A DNA stretch of 64,000 nt from Rodentibacter ratti (GCF_002000485.1 NZ_MLAJ01000002.1:310001-374000); one strand, 5' to 3'; shown: positions 9,760 to 20,963, counted from the first letter of the stretch. The notes: generated by a model not told the origin, from the letters alone. Made by a program: numbers and translations.

Positions 9760-9870
9760 CCGTGGATAAGCCTACCCACGGTTAAAAATAAGCATACCCC
9801 TTTGGGGTATTTGTGAAACCAACCCCATAGGGGTTGGACTATGCGTAACCGAGGGTGGACTTACCCTCGG
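9760..9870. repeat. Row of four stem-loops between purH and purD
   Basis: Four perfect inverted repeats lie in 111 bases: CCGTGG/CCACGG (9760-9781), ATACCCC/GGGGTAT (9794-9810), CCAACCCC/GGGGTTGG (9819-9837) and CCGAGGGT/ACCCTCGG (9849-9870). None has a clear T-run on the purH-purD strand, so a simple terminator is unlikely. They may stabilise or partition the purHD mRNA. Confidence 0.75.
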
Positions 9871-9883
9871 CACAGGCTAACTC

Positions 9884-11482
9884 TTAATGTCTAAAGTGCC
9901 GCATTCCAGTTAATACCATCACCATTCCGTGTTCATCTGCCGCATCAATCACTTCTTGATCACGCATTGAACCACCCGGGTGAATCACACATTGAATCCC
10001 CACTTTCGCTGCAGCGTCAATGCCGTCGCGGAATGGGAAGAATGCATCGGATGCCATCACACAACCATCGACCTCCAAGCCTTCATCCTGTGCTTTGATT
10101 CCTGCAATTTTAGCGGAATACACTCGGCTCATTTGCCCTGCCCCAATACCAATGGTTTGGTTATTTTTCGCATAAACAATAGCGTTGGATTTCACAAACT
10201 TCGCCACCTTCCAGCAGAATAATAAATCTTTCAGTTCTTGTTCAGTCGGTTGGCGTTTACTGACGATTTTTAAATCGTCCAAACCGACCATGCCTAAATC
10301 CGCATCTTGCACTAACAAACCGCCATTCACTCGTTTAAAATCTAAACGTTGGGTGCGTGCTTGCCATTCACCACATTCAAGCAGACGAACATTTTTCTTG
10401 CGTTTCACGACTTCAAGCGCTTCCGCTGAAACTTTCGGTGCGATAATCACTTCCACAAATTGTCGTTCAACAATTTCTGCAGCGGTGTTTCCGTCTAATT
10501 CACGGTTAAAGGCAATAATTCCGCCAAAGGCAGAAGTTGGATCGGTTTGATAGGCACGGTTATAGGCTTCTAATATATCTTTTCCTAACGCCACACCGCA
10601 GGGATTGGCATGCTTCACAATCACACAAGCCGGTTCGTCAAATTCTTTCACACATTCAAGGGCTGCATCGGTATCAGCGATATTATTGTAAGAAAGGGCT
10701 TTGCCTTGTAATTGGTTGGCGGTGGCGACACTGGCTTCTGTTACATTGAGATCCACATAGAATGCGGCATTTTGGTGAGCATTTTCACCATATCGCATGG
10801 TTTGCTTACGCACGAAATTCAGGTTTAATGTGCGTGGGAATTGACCGCACTTCGCATCAACATCCTCTTCGGCAGCTACATGATAAGGCTTAACAAGCTG
10901 ACCGAAATAATTGGCAATCATCGAATCATACTGTGCAGTATGTTCAAAGGCTTTGATAGCAAGATCAAAACGGGTTTCCAACGTTAGGCTGTTCTGATGT
11001 TGATCCATTTCCGATAGGATTGCATTGAAATCCTTATTATTCACAACAATGGCAACATCTTTGTGGTTTTTTGCCGCAGAACGCACCATCGTCGGACCGC
11101 CAATATCAATATTTTCTACCGCATCTTCCAGCGTGCAATCCGGCTTCGCAACGGTTTGTGCAAAGGGATATAAATTCACCACCACCATATCAATGCCTTC
11201 AATACCATGTTGTTGCATGATGGCGTCATCTGTTCCACGGCGACCTAAGATTCCGCCATGAACTTTCGGATGCAAGGTTTTCACACGACCATCCATCATC
11301 TCAGGAAACCCTGTGTAATCGGACACTTCTGTCACAGGCAAACCATTTTGTTCTAAAAGTTTTGCCGTGCCGCCGGTAGAAAGTAATTTTACGCCACGTT
11401 GCACAAGCCCTTGGGCAAATTCCACAATACCGGTTTTATCTGAAACACTTAATAAAGCCTGACGAATAGGACGATCTGTCAT
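9884..11482 (-). CDS. purH: Bifunctional AICAR formyltransferase/IMP cyclohydrolase
   Basis: Catalyses the last two steps to IMP. The 532-aa protein has an N-terminal methylglyoxal-synthase-like cyclohydrolase domain ([24 protein letters not shown]) and a C-terminal formyltransferase domain with the catalytic Lys-His pair in [13 protein letters not shown]. The length is standard. AAAGGAAA precedes the ATG. A PurR-type operator lies about 50 bases upstream. PurD follows, as in the enterobacterial purHD operon. Confidence 0.97.
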   Translation of the reverse strand: MTDRPIRQALLSVSDKTGIVEFAQGLVQRGVKLLSTGGTAKLLEQNGLPVTEVSDYTGFPEMMDGRVKTLHPKVHGGILGRRGTDDAIMQQHGIEGIDMVVVNLYPFAQTVAKPDCTLEDAVENIDIGGPTMVRSAAKNHKDVAIVVNNKDFNAILSEMDQHQNSLTLETRFDLAIKAFEHTAQYDSMIANYFGQLVKPYHVAAEEDVDAKCGQFPRTLNLNFVRKQTMRYGENAHQNAAFYVDLNVTEASVATANQLQGKALSYNNIADTDAALECVKEFDEPACVIVKHANPCGVALGKDILEAYNRAYQTDPTSAFGGIIAFNRELDGNTAAEIVERQFVEVIIAPKVSAEALEVVKRKKNVRLLECGEWQARTQRLDFKRVNGGLLVQDADLGMVGLDDLKIVSKRQPTEQELKDLLFCWKVAKFVKSNAIVYAKNNQTIGIGAGQMSRVYSAKIAGIKAQDEGLEVDGCVMASDAFFPFRDGIDAAAKVGIQCVIHPGGSMRDQEVIDAADEHGMVMVLTGMRHFRH

Positions 11483-11531
11483 TACGTTTTCCTTTCATAA
11501 ATAGGTTAAAAAAATAAGCCCGCAGATTATA

Positions 11532-11547
11532 ACGCAAACGGTTGCGT
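11532..11547 (-). promoter_or_regulatory. PurR operator upstream of purH
   Basis: ACGCAAACGGTTGCGT differs by one base from the consensus palindrome ACGCAAACGTTTGCGT and lies 50-65 bases before purH. Purine-bound PurR would repress purH, and purD if co-transcribed. Confidence 0.85.
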
Positions 11548-11611
11548 AAATATAGAAAAGATTAAAGAAAATCCGTCGAAAGAAAGTGCGGTCAAAACAG
11601 AAAGTATTTTA

Positions 11612-11638
11612 GAGAAAAGCCCACATTACGTGGGCTAG
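11612..11638 (-). terminator. doxX terminator
   Basis: AGCCCAC and GTGGGCT form a hairpin with a five-base loop (about 11619-11637). On the minus strand it is followed by TTTCTCT. Confidence 0.6.
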
Positions 11639-11666
11639 TGAGGGAGATAAAAGATAAAGCTAAACC

Positions 11667-12068
11667 TTATTTTTTGTTAAATTTATTATCTAATGCCAAT
11701 GCACCGCCACCGGCAAAAACAAAGTAGAAGAAAACAATGGAATAAAGTAATGCGAGTTCACCACCGTTTGCGAGTGGGAAAAATAATCCGCCTTTCGCCG
11801 CATGCATAAAGAAGTAAGCATACGCCATTTGACCCGATAAAATAAAGGCCGCCGGTCGGGTAAATAATCCTAGTAACACTAAGATACCGCCAACGATTTC
11901 GATGATTCCACCGACAATCATTAATGGATCGGCCACTGCGCCATTGCCCCCTGTCATCGAGATAGGAAATTCCCAGAATTTTGCGGTGCCATGCAAAATA
12001 AACATATAAGCGGCAACAATGCGTAATAACGCTAAAGCATAGGGACGAAATTTTTCAAGATTGTTCAT
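11667..12068 (-). CDS. DoxX family membrane protein
   Basis: A 133-aa protein with four predicted membrane helices and the DoxX pattern LLRIVAAYMFILHGTAKFWEFP. Family members are small quinone- or thiol-linked inner membrane proteins, and the function here is not known. AAGGA precedes the ATG at 12068; an upstream in-frame ATG at 12137 lacks such a site. It lies downstream of dsbD on the same strand with a gap of about 110 bases, which may hint at a redox role. Confidence 0.8.
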   Translation of the reverse strand: MNNLEKFRPYALALLRIVAAYMFILHGTAKFWEFPISMTGGNGAVADPLMIVGGIIEIVGGILVLLGLFTRPAAFILSGQMAYAYFFMHAAKGGLFFPLANGGELALLYSIVFFYFVFAGGGALALDNKFNKK

Positions 12069-12181
12069 AAAGTTTCCTTGTTTAAAGATAAATTGAAAAA
12101 ACGTGCGGATCATAGCGATTAGCGTTTTATCAAACAAGTATAAAATTTGAAAAAGACCTTTTACTCTCGGTAAAAAATAAC

Positions 12182-13918
12182 TTAATTTTCTATTTTATTT
12201 ATCCAATTCAAAAAAACTTCAGCATCCATAAACCCGGTGATACGGCTACCTGAAATTTCATTGCCTGAACGGTCCAAAAATAAAATGGTGGGTAAACCTA
12301 ATACCTGATAGCGATCCATTATGGCTTTATTTTCAGCGCTATTTTTTGTCATATCCACTTGCAGCACCAACATTTTTTCCAAGGCGTTCTGCACACTTTT
12401 ATCACTGAAGGTATAACGTTCAAATTCTTTACAGGCCACGCACCAATCCGCATATAAATCCAATAAAGCAATGTTATGGGGATTTTTCGCTAACACCTCA
12501 TCTAACTCTTGCAAATTTTGAATACGCTGAAATTTTATATGAGAAATTTCCGTATTTTTGACCGCACTTTGCTGACCTAATGGATGTTGCCACATAAGAT
12601 TTTGCAAAGGCTGTACCGCCACCATGGCACAAACGAATGAAAACACCTTCACGCCATAACCCAGACCATTTTTCGGCATTTGCAAGGCAAACCAAACAAA
12701 GAATGTCGTCGCCAGCAACGCCCATAAAGATGGCTCCCAGATTTCAGGTAAAATGCGGGAAAGCAAAAATACCGGCAAGGCAAGCATGACAAAACCAAAA
12801 GATTGTTTGACCGTATTCATCCACTCCCCTGATTTCGGCAAAATTTTGTTACCGAATAAAGTGATGAGTATAAGCGGAATTCCCATACCCAATGCCAATA
12901 AATAGAGGGTGATCGCCCCGGTAACAAGATCACCGCTTTGTGCCACATAAAGCAATGCACCTGAGAGGGGGGCTGAAGTGCAAGGTGAAGCAACAAGACC
13001 GGCAATCATCCCCATTAAAAATACCCCACCAAACGCGCCTGAAGTTTGTTTTTGGCTCAATGCATTAAGCTTGGTTTGCAAGGAACTGGGTAATTGCAAG
13101 GTGAAGACACCAAACATGGATAGCGCAAGCAGCGTGAATAGCACGGAAAGCCCAATCATTACATAGGGGTGTTGCAAGGCAATTTGGAAAGGTAATCCGA
13201 TTGCTGCCACAGCAAGCCCAAGCAAGGTATAAGTGAGCGCCATACCTTGCACATAAAGAAAACTAAGAGAAAAAGCACGTAGCATATTTGGGCGTTGTTG
13301 CTGACCGATAACGATAGAGGAAAGCAATGGCAACATAGGTAATACACAAGGTGTAAAAGCCAATCCCAAGCCAAGTAAGAAAAAGCCGAACACCGCATAT
13401 TTACTTTGGAATAAACCCGCTGCTAAACGATCTTGTTCCGCCAAAAGTGCGGTTGAATTTTGTGGCATTCTTTCTTCCACAGAAGCAATGGGTAAATCCC
13501 CCACTTTCAAGGTTCTCACTTCCGGTGGATAGCAAAATCCTTCTGTACATCCCTGATAAGCAATCTCAATATTCTGATTGTCCCCAAAGGTTTCGCCGGA
13601 AACATAAGCCACTAAAGGCTTAGTAAAAACAGCGACTCTTCCAAAATAAGGATCGTCATGTATTTCAGCATTTTGGTTGAAATTCATTGAAAGCGGTTGA
13701 GGATCAGAGCCTACTTTTGCACTGATTTTATCTTGGTAAAGGTAATAGCCCTCTGCAATATCCCAACGAATGGAGAGTTGTTTTTTATCCGGTGAAATAT
13801 GAGCCGAAAGAGGAAAAGCATTATCAACATTTAAAAAAGAAGATTTATTATCAAATAATCCTGCTTGGCTTGCAAACACAGTAAAGATCAAAGCAAACAA
13901 AAGAAAGTATTTTTTCAT
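12182..13918 (-). CDS. dsbD: Thiol:disulfide interchange protein DsbD
   Basis: Carries electrons from cytoplasmic thioredoxin across the inner membrane to periplasmic DsbC and cytochrome maturation proteins. The 578-aa protein has a signal peptide (1-19), an N-terminal immunoglobulin-like domain with GCTEGFCYPP (two redox cysteines), a membrane domain with AFTPCVLPM and VASPCTSAPL, and a C-terminal thioredoxin domain with DWCVACKEFE. All six redox cysteines are present. The gene is divergent from arcA. Reducing power from DsbD would serve the c-type cytochromes of the nap operon. Confidence 0.96.
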   Translation of the reverse strand: MKKYFLLFALIFTVFASQAGLFDNKSSFLNVDNAFPLSAHISPDKKQLSIRWDIAEGYYLYQDKISAKVGSDPQPLSMNFNQNAEIHDDPYFGRVAVFTKPLVAYVSGETFGDNQNIEIAYQGCTEGFCYPPEVRTLKVGDLPIASVEERMPQNSTALLAEQDRLAAGLFQSKYAVFGFFLLGLGLAFTPCVLPMLPLLSSIVIGQQQRPNMLRAFSLSFLYVQGMALTYTLLGLAVAAIGLPFQIALQHPYVMIGLSVLFTLLALSMFGVFTLQLPSSLQTKLNALSQKQTSGAFGGVFLMGMIAGLVASPCTSAPLSGALLYVAQSGDLVTGAITLYLLALGMGIPLILITLFGNKILPKSGEWMNTVKQSFGFVMLALPVFLLSRILPEIWEPSLWALLATTFFVWFALQMPKNGLGYGVKVFSFVCAMVAVQPLQNLMWQHPLGQQSAVKNTEISHIKFQRIQNLQELDEVLAKNPHNIALLDLYADWCVACKEFERYTFSDKSVQNALEKMLVLQVDMTKNSAENKAIMDRYQVLGLPTILFLDRSGNEISGSRITGFMDAEVFLNWINKIEN

Positions 13919-13984
13919 AGGTGAACACGTAAATTGTGAGGAGGAAAAATTCTAACATAAAGAAATTCTAAAAACTAAAAAAGC

Positions 13985-13998
13985 ATGATTTAGATCAT
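13985..13998. promoter_or_regulatory. FNR-like site between dsbD and arcA
   Basis: ATGATTTAGATCAT is a perfect 5-4-5 inverted repeat matching 8 of 10 defined bases of the FNR box TTGATnnnnATCAA. It lies about 80 bases before the predicted arcA start point. Confidence 0.45.
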
Positions 13999-14036
13999 AA
14001 AAATAAAAATATCATAAAAATAACCGCACTTTCCCG

Positions 14037-14065
14037 TTGTTACAACAATGTTACAAAGCTAAAAT
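14037..14065 (+). promoter_or_regulatory. arcA promoter
   Basis: TTGTTA (14037-14042) and TAAAAT (14060-14065) are separated by 17 bases, 36 bases before the start codon. Confidence 0.6.
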
Positions 14066-14101
14066 AGGACATCACTCAAAATAAGTAAAGAGAGGACGAA
14101 T

Positions 14102-14818
14102 ATGGCGATACCACAGATTCTCATCGTTGAAGATGAAGTCGTTACTCGCAATACATTAAAAGGGATTTTTGAGGCAGAAGGTTATACCGTTCTTGAAGCA
14201 CAAGATGGCGTGCAAATGCATGAAATCTTAAAAAATAGCAGAGTAAATTTAGTTGTGATGGACATTAATCTACCGGGTAAAAATGGTCTGTTATTAGCAA
14301 GAGAATTACGTGAATATGCTAACCTGCCTCTTATATTCTTAACCGGGCGAGATAATGAAGTAGATAAAATTTTAGGGTTGGAAATTGGTGCGGATGATTA
14401 CCTTACGAAACCTTTTAATCCTCGAGAATTAACTATTCGTGCCCGCAATTTATTACATCGTGTGATGTTGCAACATGAAAAAGAGAATAGTAGTAGTGAA
14501 CGTGAGTTTTATCGTTTCAACGGTTGGGCATTGGATTTAAACGGTCACAATCTTATTAACCCGGAAGGAGAAACATTTAAATTACCACGTAGTGAATTCC
14601 GTGCGATGTTACACTTCTGTGAAAATCCGGGTAAATTACAAACCCGTGAAGAACTGTTAAGAAAAATGACAGGACGTGAATTAAAGCCTCAAGATCGCAC
14701 CGTGGATGTAACAATTCGCCGTATTCGCAAGCATTTTGAAGATCATCCCGACACCCCAGAAATCATCGCGACAATTCACGGTGAAGGCTATCGATTCTGT
14801 GGCGAGATTGAACAATAG
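14102..14818 (+). CDS. arcA: Response regulator ArcA (aerobic respiration control)
   Basis: OmpR-type regulator that represses aerobic and activates fermentative genes when phosphorylated by ArcB under low oxygen. The 238-aa protein has a receiver domain with acidic Glu/Asp 10-11, phospho-acceptor Asp54 ([12 protein letters not shown]) and a conserved Lys in YLTKPF, then a winged-helix DNA-binding domain ending [20 protein letters not shown]. It matches E. coli ArcA closely. The cognate ArcB is not in the window. The gene ends at a clean terminator. Confidence 0.96.
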   Translation: MAIPQILIVEDEVVTRNTLKGIFEAEGYTVLEAQDGVQMHEILKNSRVNLVVMDINLPGKNGLLLARELREYANLPLIFLTGRDNEVDKILGLEIGADDYLTKPFNPRELTIRARNLLHRVMLQHEKENSSSEREFYRFNGWALDLNGHNLINPEGETFKLPRSEFRAMLHFCENPGKLQTREELLRKMTGRELKPQDRTVDVTIRRIRKHFEDHPDTPEIIATIHGEGYRFCGEIEQ

Positions 14819-14834
14819 TCAAAGTAAATTGGAA

Positions 14835-14863
14835 AGGGCTGAAAATTCAGCCTTTTCTTTTAT
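14835..14863 (+). terminator. arcA terminator
   Basis: GGCTGAA and TTCAGCC form a tight stem followed by TTTTCTTTT. Confidence 0.8.
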
Positions 14864-14929
14864 GCGTTCGGCTTTGCGATCAAGAGGTATATTCGGTAAA
14901 ATCAGCAAAAATTTAAAATGTAGTAAATT

Positions 14930-15412
14930 ATGACAAAGAAAAAACTAAAACCGGGTTCAAATACCATCGCTCTAAACAAACGAGCCCGCCATGATTATTT
15001 TATTGAAGATGAAATTGAGGCTGGGCTTGAATTGCAAGGCTGGGAAGTCAAATCTATGCGTGCCGGCAAAGCAAATATTAGCGACAGCTACATTATTTTC
15101 AAAAATGGAGAAGCCTATTTATTTGGGGCCACTATCCAACCACTCAGTCTGGCTTCAACCCATATCGTATGTGATCCCACCCGAACCCGAAAACTCCTAC
15201 TCAACAAGCGGGAATTAGAATCTCTTTTTGGTAAATCAAGTCGTGATGGCTTTACTATTGTTGCCCTTTCTCTCTATTGGAAAGGCGCTTGGGCGAAAAT
15301 TAAAGTCGGATTGGCTAAAGGCAAAAAGCAACATGATAAACGGGACGATATTAAAGATCGCGAGTGGAAGCTAGCAAAAGAGCGAATTATGAAAAATGCC
15401 AACCGTGGATAA
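14930..15412 (+). CDS. smpB: SsrA-binding protein SmpB
   Basis: Binds tmRNA and brings it to stalled ribosomes for trans-translation. The 160-aa protein has the SmpB beta-barrel core ([34 protein letters not shown]) and the basic C-terminal tail [20 protein letters not shown] that enters the mRNA channel. The ribosome site is weak. The tmRNA gene itself is not in the window. Confidence 0.96.
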   Translation: MTKKKLKPGSNTIALNKRARHDYFIEDEIEAGLELQGWEVKSMRAGKANISDSYIIFKNGEAYLFGATIQPLSLASTHIVCDPTRTRKLLLNKRELESLFGKSSRDGFTIVALSLYWKGAWAKIKVGLAKGKKQHDKRDDIKDREWKLAKERIMKNANRG

Positions 15413-15431
15413 TTTTTCCGTATAAAAAAAC

Positions 15432-15471
15432 AAAGTGCGGTCGATTTTAACGATAAAATCAACCGCACTTT
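15432..15471. terminator. Bidirectional terminator between smpB and obgE
   Basis: Inverted uptake signals AAAGTGCGGT (15432-15441) and ACCGCACTTT (15462-15471) are extended by an inner GATTTTA/TAAAATC stem. The flanking genes converge here. Confidence 0.8.
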
Positions 15472-15482
15472 TGCCAGACAGA

Positions 15483-16685
<1,203 letters not shown>

Positions 16686-17609
16686 CTACTTTGCCCTGTG
16701 CGATGGTAATAATTTGTGCCCAATTGCAGATAAAACTGCGCCGCATACTACAATAAACGCCCCAATATAGCTAATGCTATTTAATTCAGGTGCACTAAAA
16801 TGTTCCGGGCTAAGGGTATGAACGATATGAGAAAAGAAAATAGTAAAAAGTGGAACTAATGTCACCACAACGCTGACTTTTGACACATCCCAACGATTCA
16901 ATGCTTCTGCATAAGAGCCATAACCGATTAAGGTATTTAAACAACAATAAATAAAGCAAATCAGCGTAAAAGGGGTTAAAGCTTGCACCTGAGAAAACTC
17001 CATCATCGGCGTAAACACAAGCGCACACCCCAAATACATCATTAATAAAATTTGTTGCGAATTAAATTTACGCAACATTAACTTTTGTGCTATACCGTAT
17101 GCCACCCATACTAACGCAGCACTCACACTTAATATTACACCCATTGAATATTGATTAAGCCCGGTAAAAGCCTCAAAACTATCATTGAAAAATAGCCCTA
17201 ATCCGATCAATAAAAGCACGATCCCGATTTTTTGATGTAAACCGAGGGTTTCTTTGAAGATAAACACACCACAAATCAACATACCAAAAGAGGATAAATG
17301 GATAAAAATCTGTGCTATCGACGGTTCAATATAATTTAGGGAACGACTAAAGAGTAAAAAATTACCGGCGAGGCCAACTACACCAATAAGGGCAAGCCAA
17401 ACATATCGCCCAACTTTTCTGAGCTCAGGTAATTGCTTTCTATAAGCAAGCAAAATAAAGAGAGCAATTGTCGCAACAACAAAACGATACCACACGATAG
17501 TTTGCGCATTCATTGCCGATAATACTTGTTTTAATGCAATGGGTAACGATCCCCATGCCATTGCAGTAATCAGTGCAAAGGTAAAGCCTAATAACGGTTG
17601 TTGTTTCAT
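16686..17609 (-). CDS. EamA/DMT family transporter
   Basis: A 307-aa inner membrane protein with ten predicted helices in two homologous EamA repeats. The first begins near residue 8 (FALITAMAWGSLPIALKQVL) and the second near 155. The family exports or imports metabolites; no substrate can be assigned. It sits between obgE and rpmA, where Haemophilus and E. coli also carry a DMT transporter, so co-transcription with ribosomal genes is likely. Confidence 0.88.
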   Translation of the reverse strand: MKQQPLLGFTFALITAMAWGSLPIALKQVLSAMNAQTIVWYRFVVATIALFILLAYRKQLPELRKVGRYVWLALIGVVGLAGNFLLFSRSLNYIEPSIAQIFIHLSSFGMLICGVFIFKETLGLHQKIGIVLLLIGLGLFFNDSFEAFTGLNQYSMGVILSVSAALVWVAYGIAQKLMLRKFNSQQILLMMYLGCALVFTPMMEFSQVQALTPFTLICFIYCCLNTLIGYGSYAEALNRWDVSKVSVVVTLVPLFTIFFSHIVHTLSPEHFSAPELNSISYIGAFIVVCGAVLSAIGHKLLPSHRAK

Positions 17610-17692
17610 AGTTTGATCGCTTTGTTAATAATTAAAAAGACAAAAACGCCCTACAAAAATTTGCAGGGCGTTTCAATCGGATAAGTTTTAAA

Positions 17693-17950
17693 TTATTCAG
17701 TAACAATACTTACATATTTACGGCTTTTTTCGCCTTTTACTTCAAATTTAACTTTACCGTCAGCTGTTGCAAATAGGGTGTGATCTCTACCCATTCCTAC
17801 ATTGCTACCAGCATGGAATTTAGTACCACGTTGACGAACGATAATGCTACCTGCTAATACAGACTCGCCACCGAAACGTTTAACACCAAGGCGTTTAGCT
17901 TCAGAATCGCGACCGTTACGAGTTGAACCACCAGCTTTTTTAGTTGCCAT
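17693..17950 (-). CDS. rpmA: 50S ribosomal protein L27
   Basis: An 85-aa protein near the peptidyl-transferase centre. The start [20 protein letters not shown] and the [20 protein letters not shown] segment are diagnostic. It lies 19 bases downstream of rplU, the standard L21-L27 pair. Confidence 0.98.
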   Translation of the reverse strand: MATKKAGGSTRNGRDSEAKRLGVKRFGGESVLAGSIIVRQRGTKFHAGSNVGMGRDHTLFATADGKVKFEVKGEKSRKYVSIVTE

Positions 17951-17969
17951 CTATTGATCTCCTCTGAAA

Positions 17970-18281
17970 TTATGCTTGAATCCCAGTGATTTTCACTTCA
18001 GTGAACCACTGGCGATGACCTTGTTGTTTACGGCTGTGTTTACGACGACGGAATTTAACGATTTTAACTTTCTCGCCACGACCTTGTGCAACAACTTCAG
18101 CCACTACTTTAGCACCCGCTACTACCGGTGCACCAATTTTAACATCTTCACCATTAACGACCATCAACACTGAATCGAACTCAACTGTTGCGCCAGTTGC
18201 CAGTTCAAGTTTTTCTAAACGAACAACCTGACCTTCGCTCACACGGTGTTGTTTACCGCCACTTTGGAAAACTGCGTACAT
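17970..18281 (-). CDS. rplU: 50S ribosomal protein L21
   Basis: A 103-aa 23S rRNA-binding protein starting [18 protein letters not shown] and ending with a basic region ([20 protein letters not shown]). I chose the ATG at 18281, preceded by GGAG; an in-frame ATG at 18338 would add 19 residues not found in the family and lies in the leader. Confidence 0.97.
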   Translation of the reverse strand: MYAVFQSGGKQHRVSEGQVVRLEKLELATGATVEFDSVLMVVNGEDVKIGAPVVAGAKVVAEVVAQGRGEKVKIVKFRRRKHSRKQQGHRQWFTEVKITGIQA

Positions 18282-18340
18282 AAATACTCCGCTTAATTGT
18301 GTTTCTCTGCCTTTGGCAGCCCACACTTCAAAATTCATAT
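18282..18340 (-). promoter_or_regulatory. Possible L21 mRNA leader structure
   Basis: The rplU leader contains CTGCC-AAA-GGCAG, a compact hairpin. Leaders of rplU are known autoregulatory targets in related bacteria, but I cannot confirm the structure here. Confidence 0.3.
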
Positions 18341-18498
18341 AAATAGGTCGCAGATTCTATGAGAAAAACGATCTTATAGCAAGAATTTATTTACAATAAA
18401 GTAAAAAAATTCCCTTTTATAACGGATTAATTTTAGAAAAAATAAAAACTCAGGTAAAATGTACCGCACTTTCATTCATTTGAGAACAAACACAAAAG

Positions 18499-19488
18499 AT
18501 GAAAAAACAAGATTTAATGGATATGCACGCTATTCAGCAACTCGCTGAACCAGATATGCAAAAAGTCAATCAGAATATTCTTGCTCAGCTTGATTCTGAC
18601 GTTGCACTAATTAACCAACTCGGTTTTTACATAGTTCAAGCGGGAGGAAAAAGGATCCGCCCACTGATCTCCGTACTTGCTGCACGATCTTTAGGTTTCC
18701 AAGGGGAAAATGCCATTACTTGTGCCACTTTTGTGGAATTTATCCATACCGCTTCCCTATTGCACGATGATGTCGTTGATGAATCGGATATGCGCCGTGG
18801 TCGTGCCACGGCAAATGCCGAATTTGGAAATGCCGCAAGCGTATTAGTTGGTGACTTTATTTATACACGTGCATTCCAACTTGTTGCTCAATTAGAATCG
18901 CTAAAAATCCTTCGTATTATGGCAGATGCAACTAATGTTCTTGCCGAAGGTGAAGTACAACAATTAATGAACGTAAACGATCCGGAAACCAGCGAAGCCA
19001 ATTATATGCGTGTGATCTACAGTAAAACAGCACGCTTATTTGAAGTCGCAGGACAATCTGCCGCAATTGTTGCAAACGCAACAGAAATCCAAGAAAAAGC
19101 CTTACAAGATTATGGTCGCTACCTTGGTACGGCATTTCAGCTTGTTGATGACGTACTGGATTACAGTGCCAACGCCCAAGATTTAGGTAAAAATATAGGT
19201 GATGATTTGATGGAAGGAAAACCTACTCTTCCTTTACTTCACGCAATGCGCCACGGCAATGACGAACAAGCAGCATTGATTCGTGAAGCAATCAAACAGG
19301 GCGGCAAGCTTGAAATCATTGATGAAATACTGGCAATCATGGCGGAACACAAATCACTGGATTATGCAATGGAGCGAGCAAAACAAGAAGCTCAAAAGGC
19401 GGTTGATGCGATTTCAATTTTACCGGAAAGCGAATACAAACAGGCATTAATATCCTTAGCCTATTTATCCGTAGATAGAACTTACTAA
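18499..19488 (+). CDS. ispB: Octaprenyl diphosphate synthase
   Basis: Builds the long isoprenoid tail of ubiquinone and menaquinone. The 329-aa protein has both aspartate-rich motifs, [15 protein letters not shown] (near 92) and [10 protein letters not shown] (near 219), plus GGKRIRP near the N-terminus. It aligns throughout with E. coli IspB. It is divergent from rplU, as in E. coli. Confidence 0.96.
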   Translation: MKKQDLMDMHAIQQLAEPDMQKVNQNILAQLDSDVALINQLGFYIVQAGGKRIRPLISVLAARSLGFQGENAITCATFVEFIHTASLLHDDVVDESDMRRGRATANAEFGNAASVLVGDFIYTRAFQLVAQLESLKILRIMADATNVLAEGEVQQLMNVNDPETSEANYMRVIYSKTARLFEVAGQSAAIVANATEIQEKALQDYGRYLGTAFQLVDDVLDYSANAQDLGKNIGDDLMEGKPTLPLLHAMRHGNDEQAALIREAIKQGGKLEIIDEILAIMAEHKSLDYAMERAKQEAQKAVDAISILPESEYKQALISLAYLSVDRTY

Positions 19489-19526
19489 CGATTGAAATAT
19501 TTTATCCTCTTTTAAGCATTTACTTT

Positions 19527-20252
19527 ATGAATAACCTTAAAACACAAAATACAACTAACTTTCAACCGAAAACAACGAAAAAGAAGGCTTGCAAAGATCC
19601 TAATGCACCCTTTATTCGTGAAAAACTAGAACTGCCGGAGGGACACAATAAGCTCCTTCTTCACTCCTGCTGTGCGCCTTGTTCTGGTGAAGTCATGGAA
19701 GCCATTCTTGCTTCAGGTATTGAATTTACTATTTATTTCTACAATCCTAATATTCATCCACTCAAAGAATACTTGATCCGTAAAGAAGAAAATATTCGTT
19801 TTGCCAAAAAATTTGGCATTCCATTTATTGATGCGGATTATGATCGGCAAAATTGGTTTGACCGAGCCAAAGGAATGGAATGGGAGCCGGAGCGTGGCAT
19901 TCGCTGTACGATGTGCTTTGATATGCGCTTTGAAAAAGCGGCCGAATACGCACACGAACATGGTTTCCCGGTTTTTACCAGCTGTCTTGGTATTTCCCGT
20001 TGGAAAGATATGAACCAAATTAACGGATGTGGTCATCGTGCTGCTGAAAAATACGATGATGTGATTTACTGGGACTACAACTGGCGCAAAGAAGGCGGTT
20101 CACAACGAATGATCGAAATCAGTAAACGTGAACGTTTCTATCAACAAGAATATTGCGGCTGTGTTTATTCCTTACGCGATAGCAATAAATGGCGTGAAGA
20201 AACTGGACGTCAAAAAATTGAAATAGGAAAGCTGTATTATTCTCCGGATTAA
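19527..20252 (+). CDS. queH: Epoxyqueuosine reductase QueH (DUF208)
   Basis: Catalyses the last step of queuosine formation, reducing epoxyqueuosine in tRNA. QueH replaces the cobalamin enzyme QueG in many bacteria. The 241-aa protein shows the family's cysteine pairs: [13 protein letters not shown] (near 50), RCTMCFDMR and [10 protein letters not shown], which hold an iron-sulfur cluster and a further metal in characterised members. The first 30 residues are polar and variable. It follows ispB by 38 bases. Confidence 0.9.
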   Translation: MNNLKTQNTTNFQPKTTKKKACKDPNAPFIREKLELPEGHNKLLLHSCCAPCSGEVMEAILASGIEFTIYFYNPNIHPLKEYLIRKEENIRFAKKFGIPFIDADYDRQNWFDRAKGMEWEPERGIRCTMCFDMRFEKAAEYAHEHGFPVFTSCLGISRWKDMNQINGCGHRAAEKYDDVIYWDYNWRKEGGSQRMIEISKRERFYQQEYCGCVYSLRDSNKWREETGRQKIEIGKLYYSPD

Positions 20253-20337
20253 AACACGAGAAAAACTAACCGCACTTTCCTTTAAAAAATAGCGGTTAGT
20301 CTATCAATAGTTTTTATTGAAAATAATGAAGGAAAAA

Positions 20338-20754
20338 ATGGAAGAAAACCAATTAGAAAAATTACCGGCATTTGTCATTAACATACTTAAATATGTATTA
20401 AGTACAGCGCTTATTGCACTTTCTATCGTTTTGATTATTGCCTTGGCAAAAATCACCTATTCTCTTGCTTTAATGGTGATAAATCCTTCCACTGTTGTGC
20501 CTTATGCATTAGCAGAACAGGCTGTTATGTTTTTCTTGTACTTCGGTTTTATCGGCTTAATTGTCCAATATTTTAAAAGCGGCTACCATTTTCCGCTGCG
20601 GTATTTCATTTATGCCGGTATAACGGCGATGATCCGATTAATTATCGTGAGTCATGAAAATGCGGTGGATACCCTTTTATTTGCCGGTGCAATTTTAATT
20701 ATGGTGATCGCACTCTGTTTAGTGCTGTACTCCAATAAATTAAAAAATTTCTAG
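20338..20754 (+). CDS. psiE: PsiE family membrane protein (phosphate-starvation-inducible)
   Basis: A 138-aa inner membrane protein with four helices, matching E. coli PsiE, including FFLYFGFIGLIVQYFKSGYH, FPLRYFIYAGITAMIRLIIV and the SNKLK C-terminus. The physiological role is unknown. I chose the ATG at 20338, five bases after AAGGA; an earlier in-frame TTG at 20317 is unlikely. I see no clear Pho box. Confidence 0.85.
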   Translation: MEENQLEKLPAFVINILKYVLSTALIALSIVLIIALAKITYSLALMVINPSTVVPYALAEQAVMFFLYFGFIGLIVQYFKSGYHFPLRYFIYAGITAMIRLIIVSHENAVDTLLFAGAILIMVIALCLVLYSNKLKNF

Positions 20755-20759
20755 CAATG

Positions 20760-20787
20760 AAAATGCACATTAACAACGTGCATTTTT
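20760..20787 (+). terminator. psiE terminator
   Basis: AAATGCAC (20761-20768) pairs with GTGCATTT (20778-20785) and is followed by T residues. Confidence 0.8.
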
Positions 20788-20810
20788 AGTTTAAGAAGAT
20801 GGTTAATACA

Positions 20811-20836
20811 AAAAAAGCAAGGTGATTTACCTTGCT
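20811..20836 (-). terminator. tRNA-Ala terminator
   Basis: AGCAAGGT (20816-20823) and ACCTTGCT (20829-20836) form a stem. Read on the minus strand it runs into TTTTTTT, ending the tRNA-Ala transcript. Confidence 0.8.
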
Positions 20837-20845
20837 TTATTGATT

Positions 20846-20922
<77 letters not shown>

Positions 20923-20934
20923 AAAGATGGCGGT

Positions 20935-20963
20935 ATCTTAAATTTTACCGCTATCGCTGTCAA
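20935..20963 (-). promoter_or_regulatory. tRNA-Ala promoter
   Basis: On the minus strand, TTGACA (20958-20963) and TAAGAT (20935-20940) are 17 bases apart, directly before the tRNA. Confidence 0.75.

Noticed and set aside
10185..10550. A 121-codon plus-strand frame inside purH
   Set aside because: It is an antisense shadow of a highly conserved gene with no signals of its own.
19713..20036. A 107-codon minus-strand frame inside queH
   Set aside because: Antisense shadow; the queH cysteine motifs on the plus strand account for the sequence.
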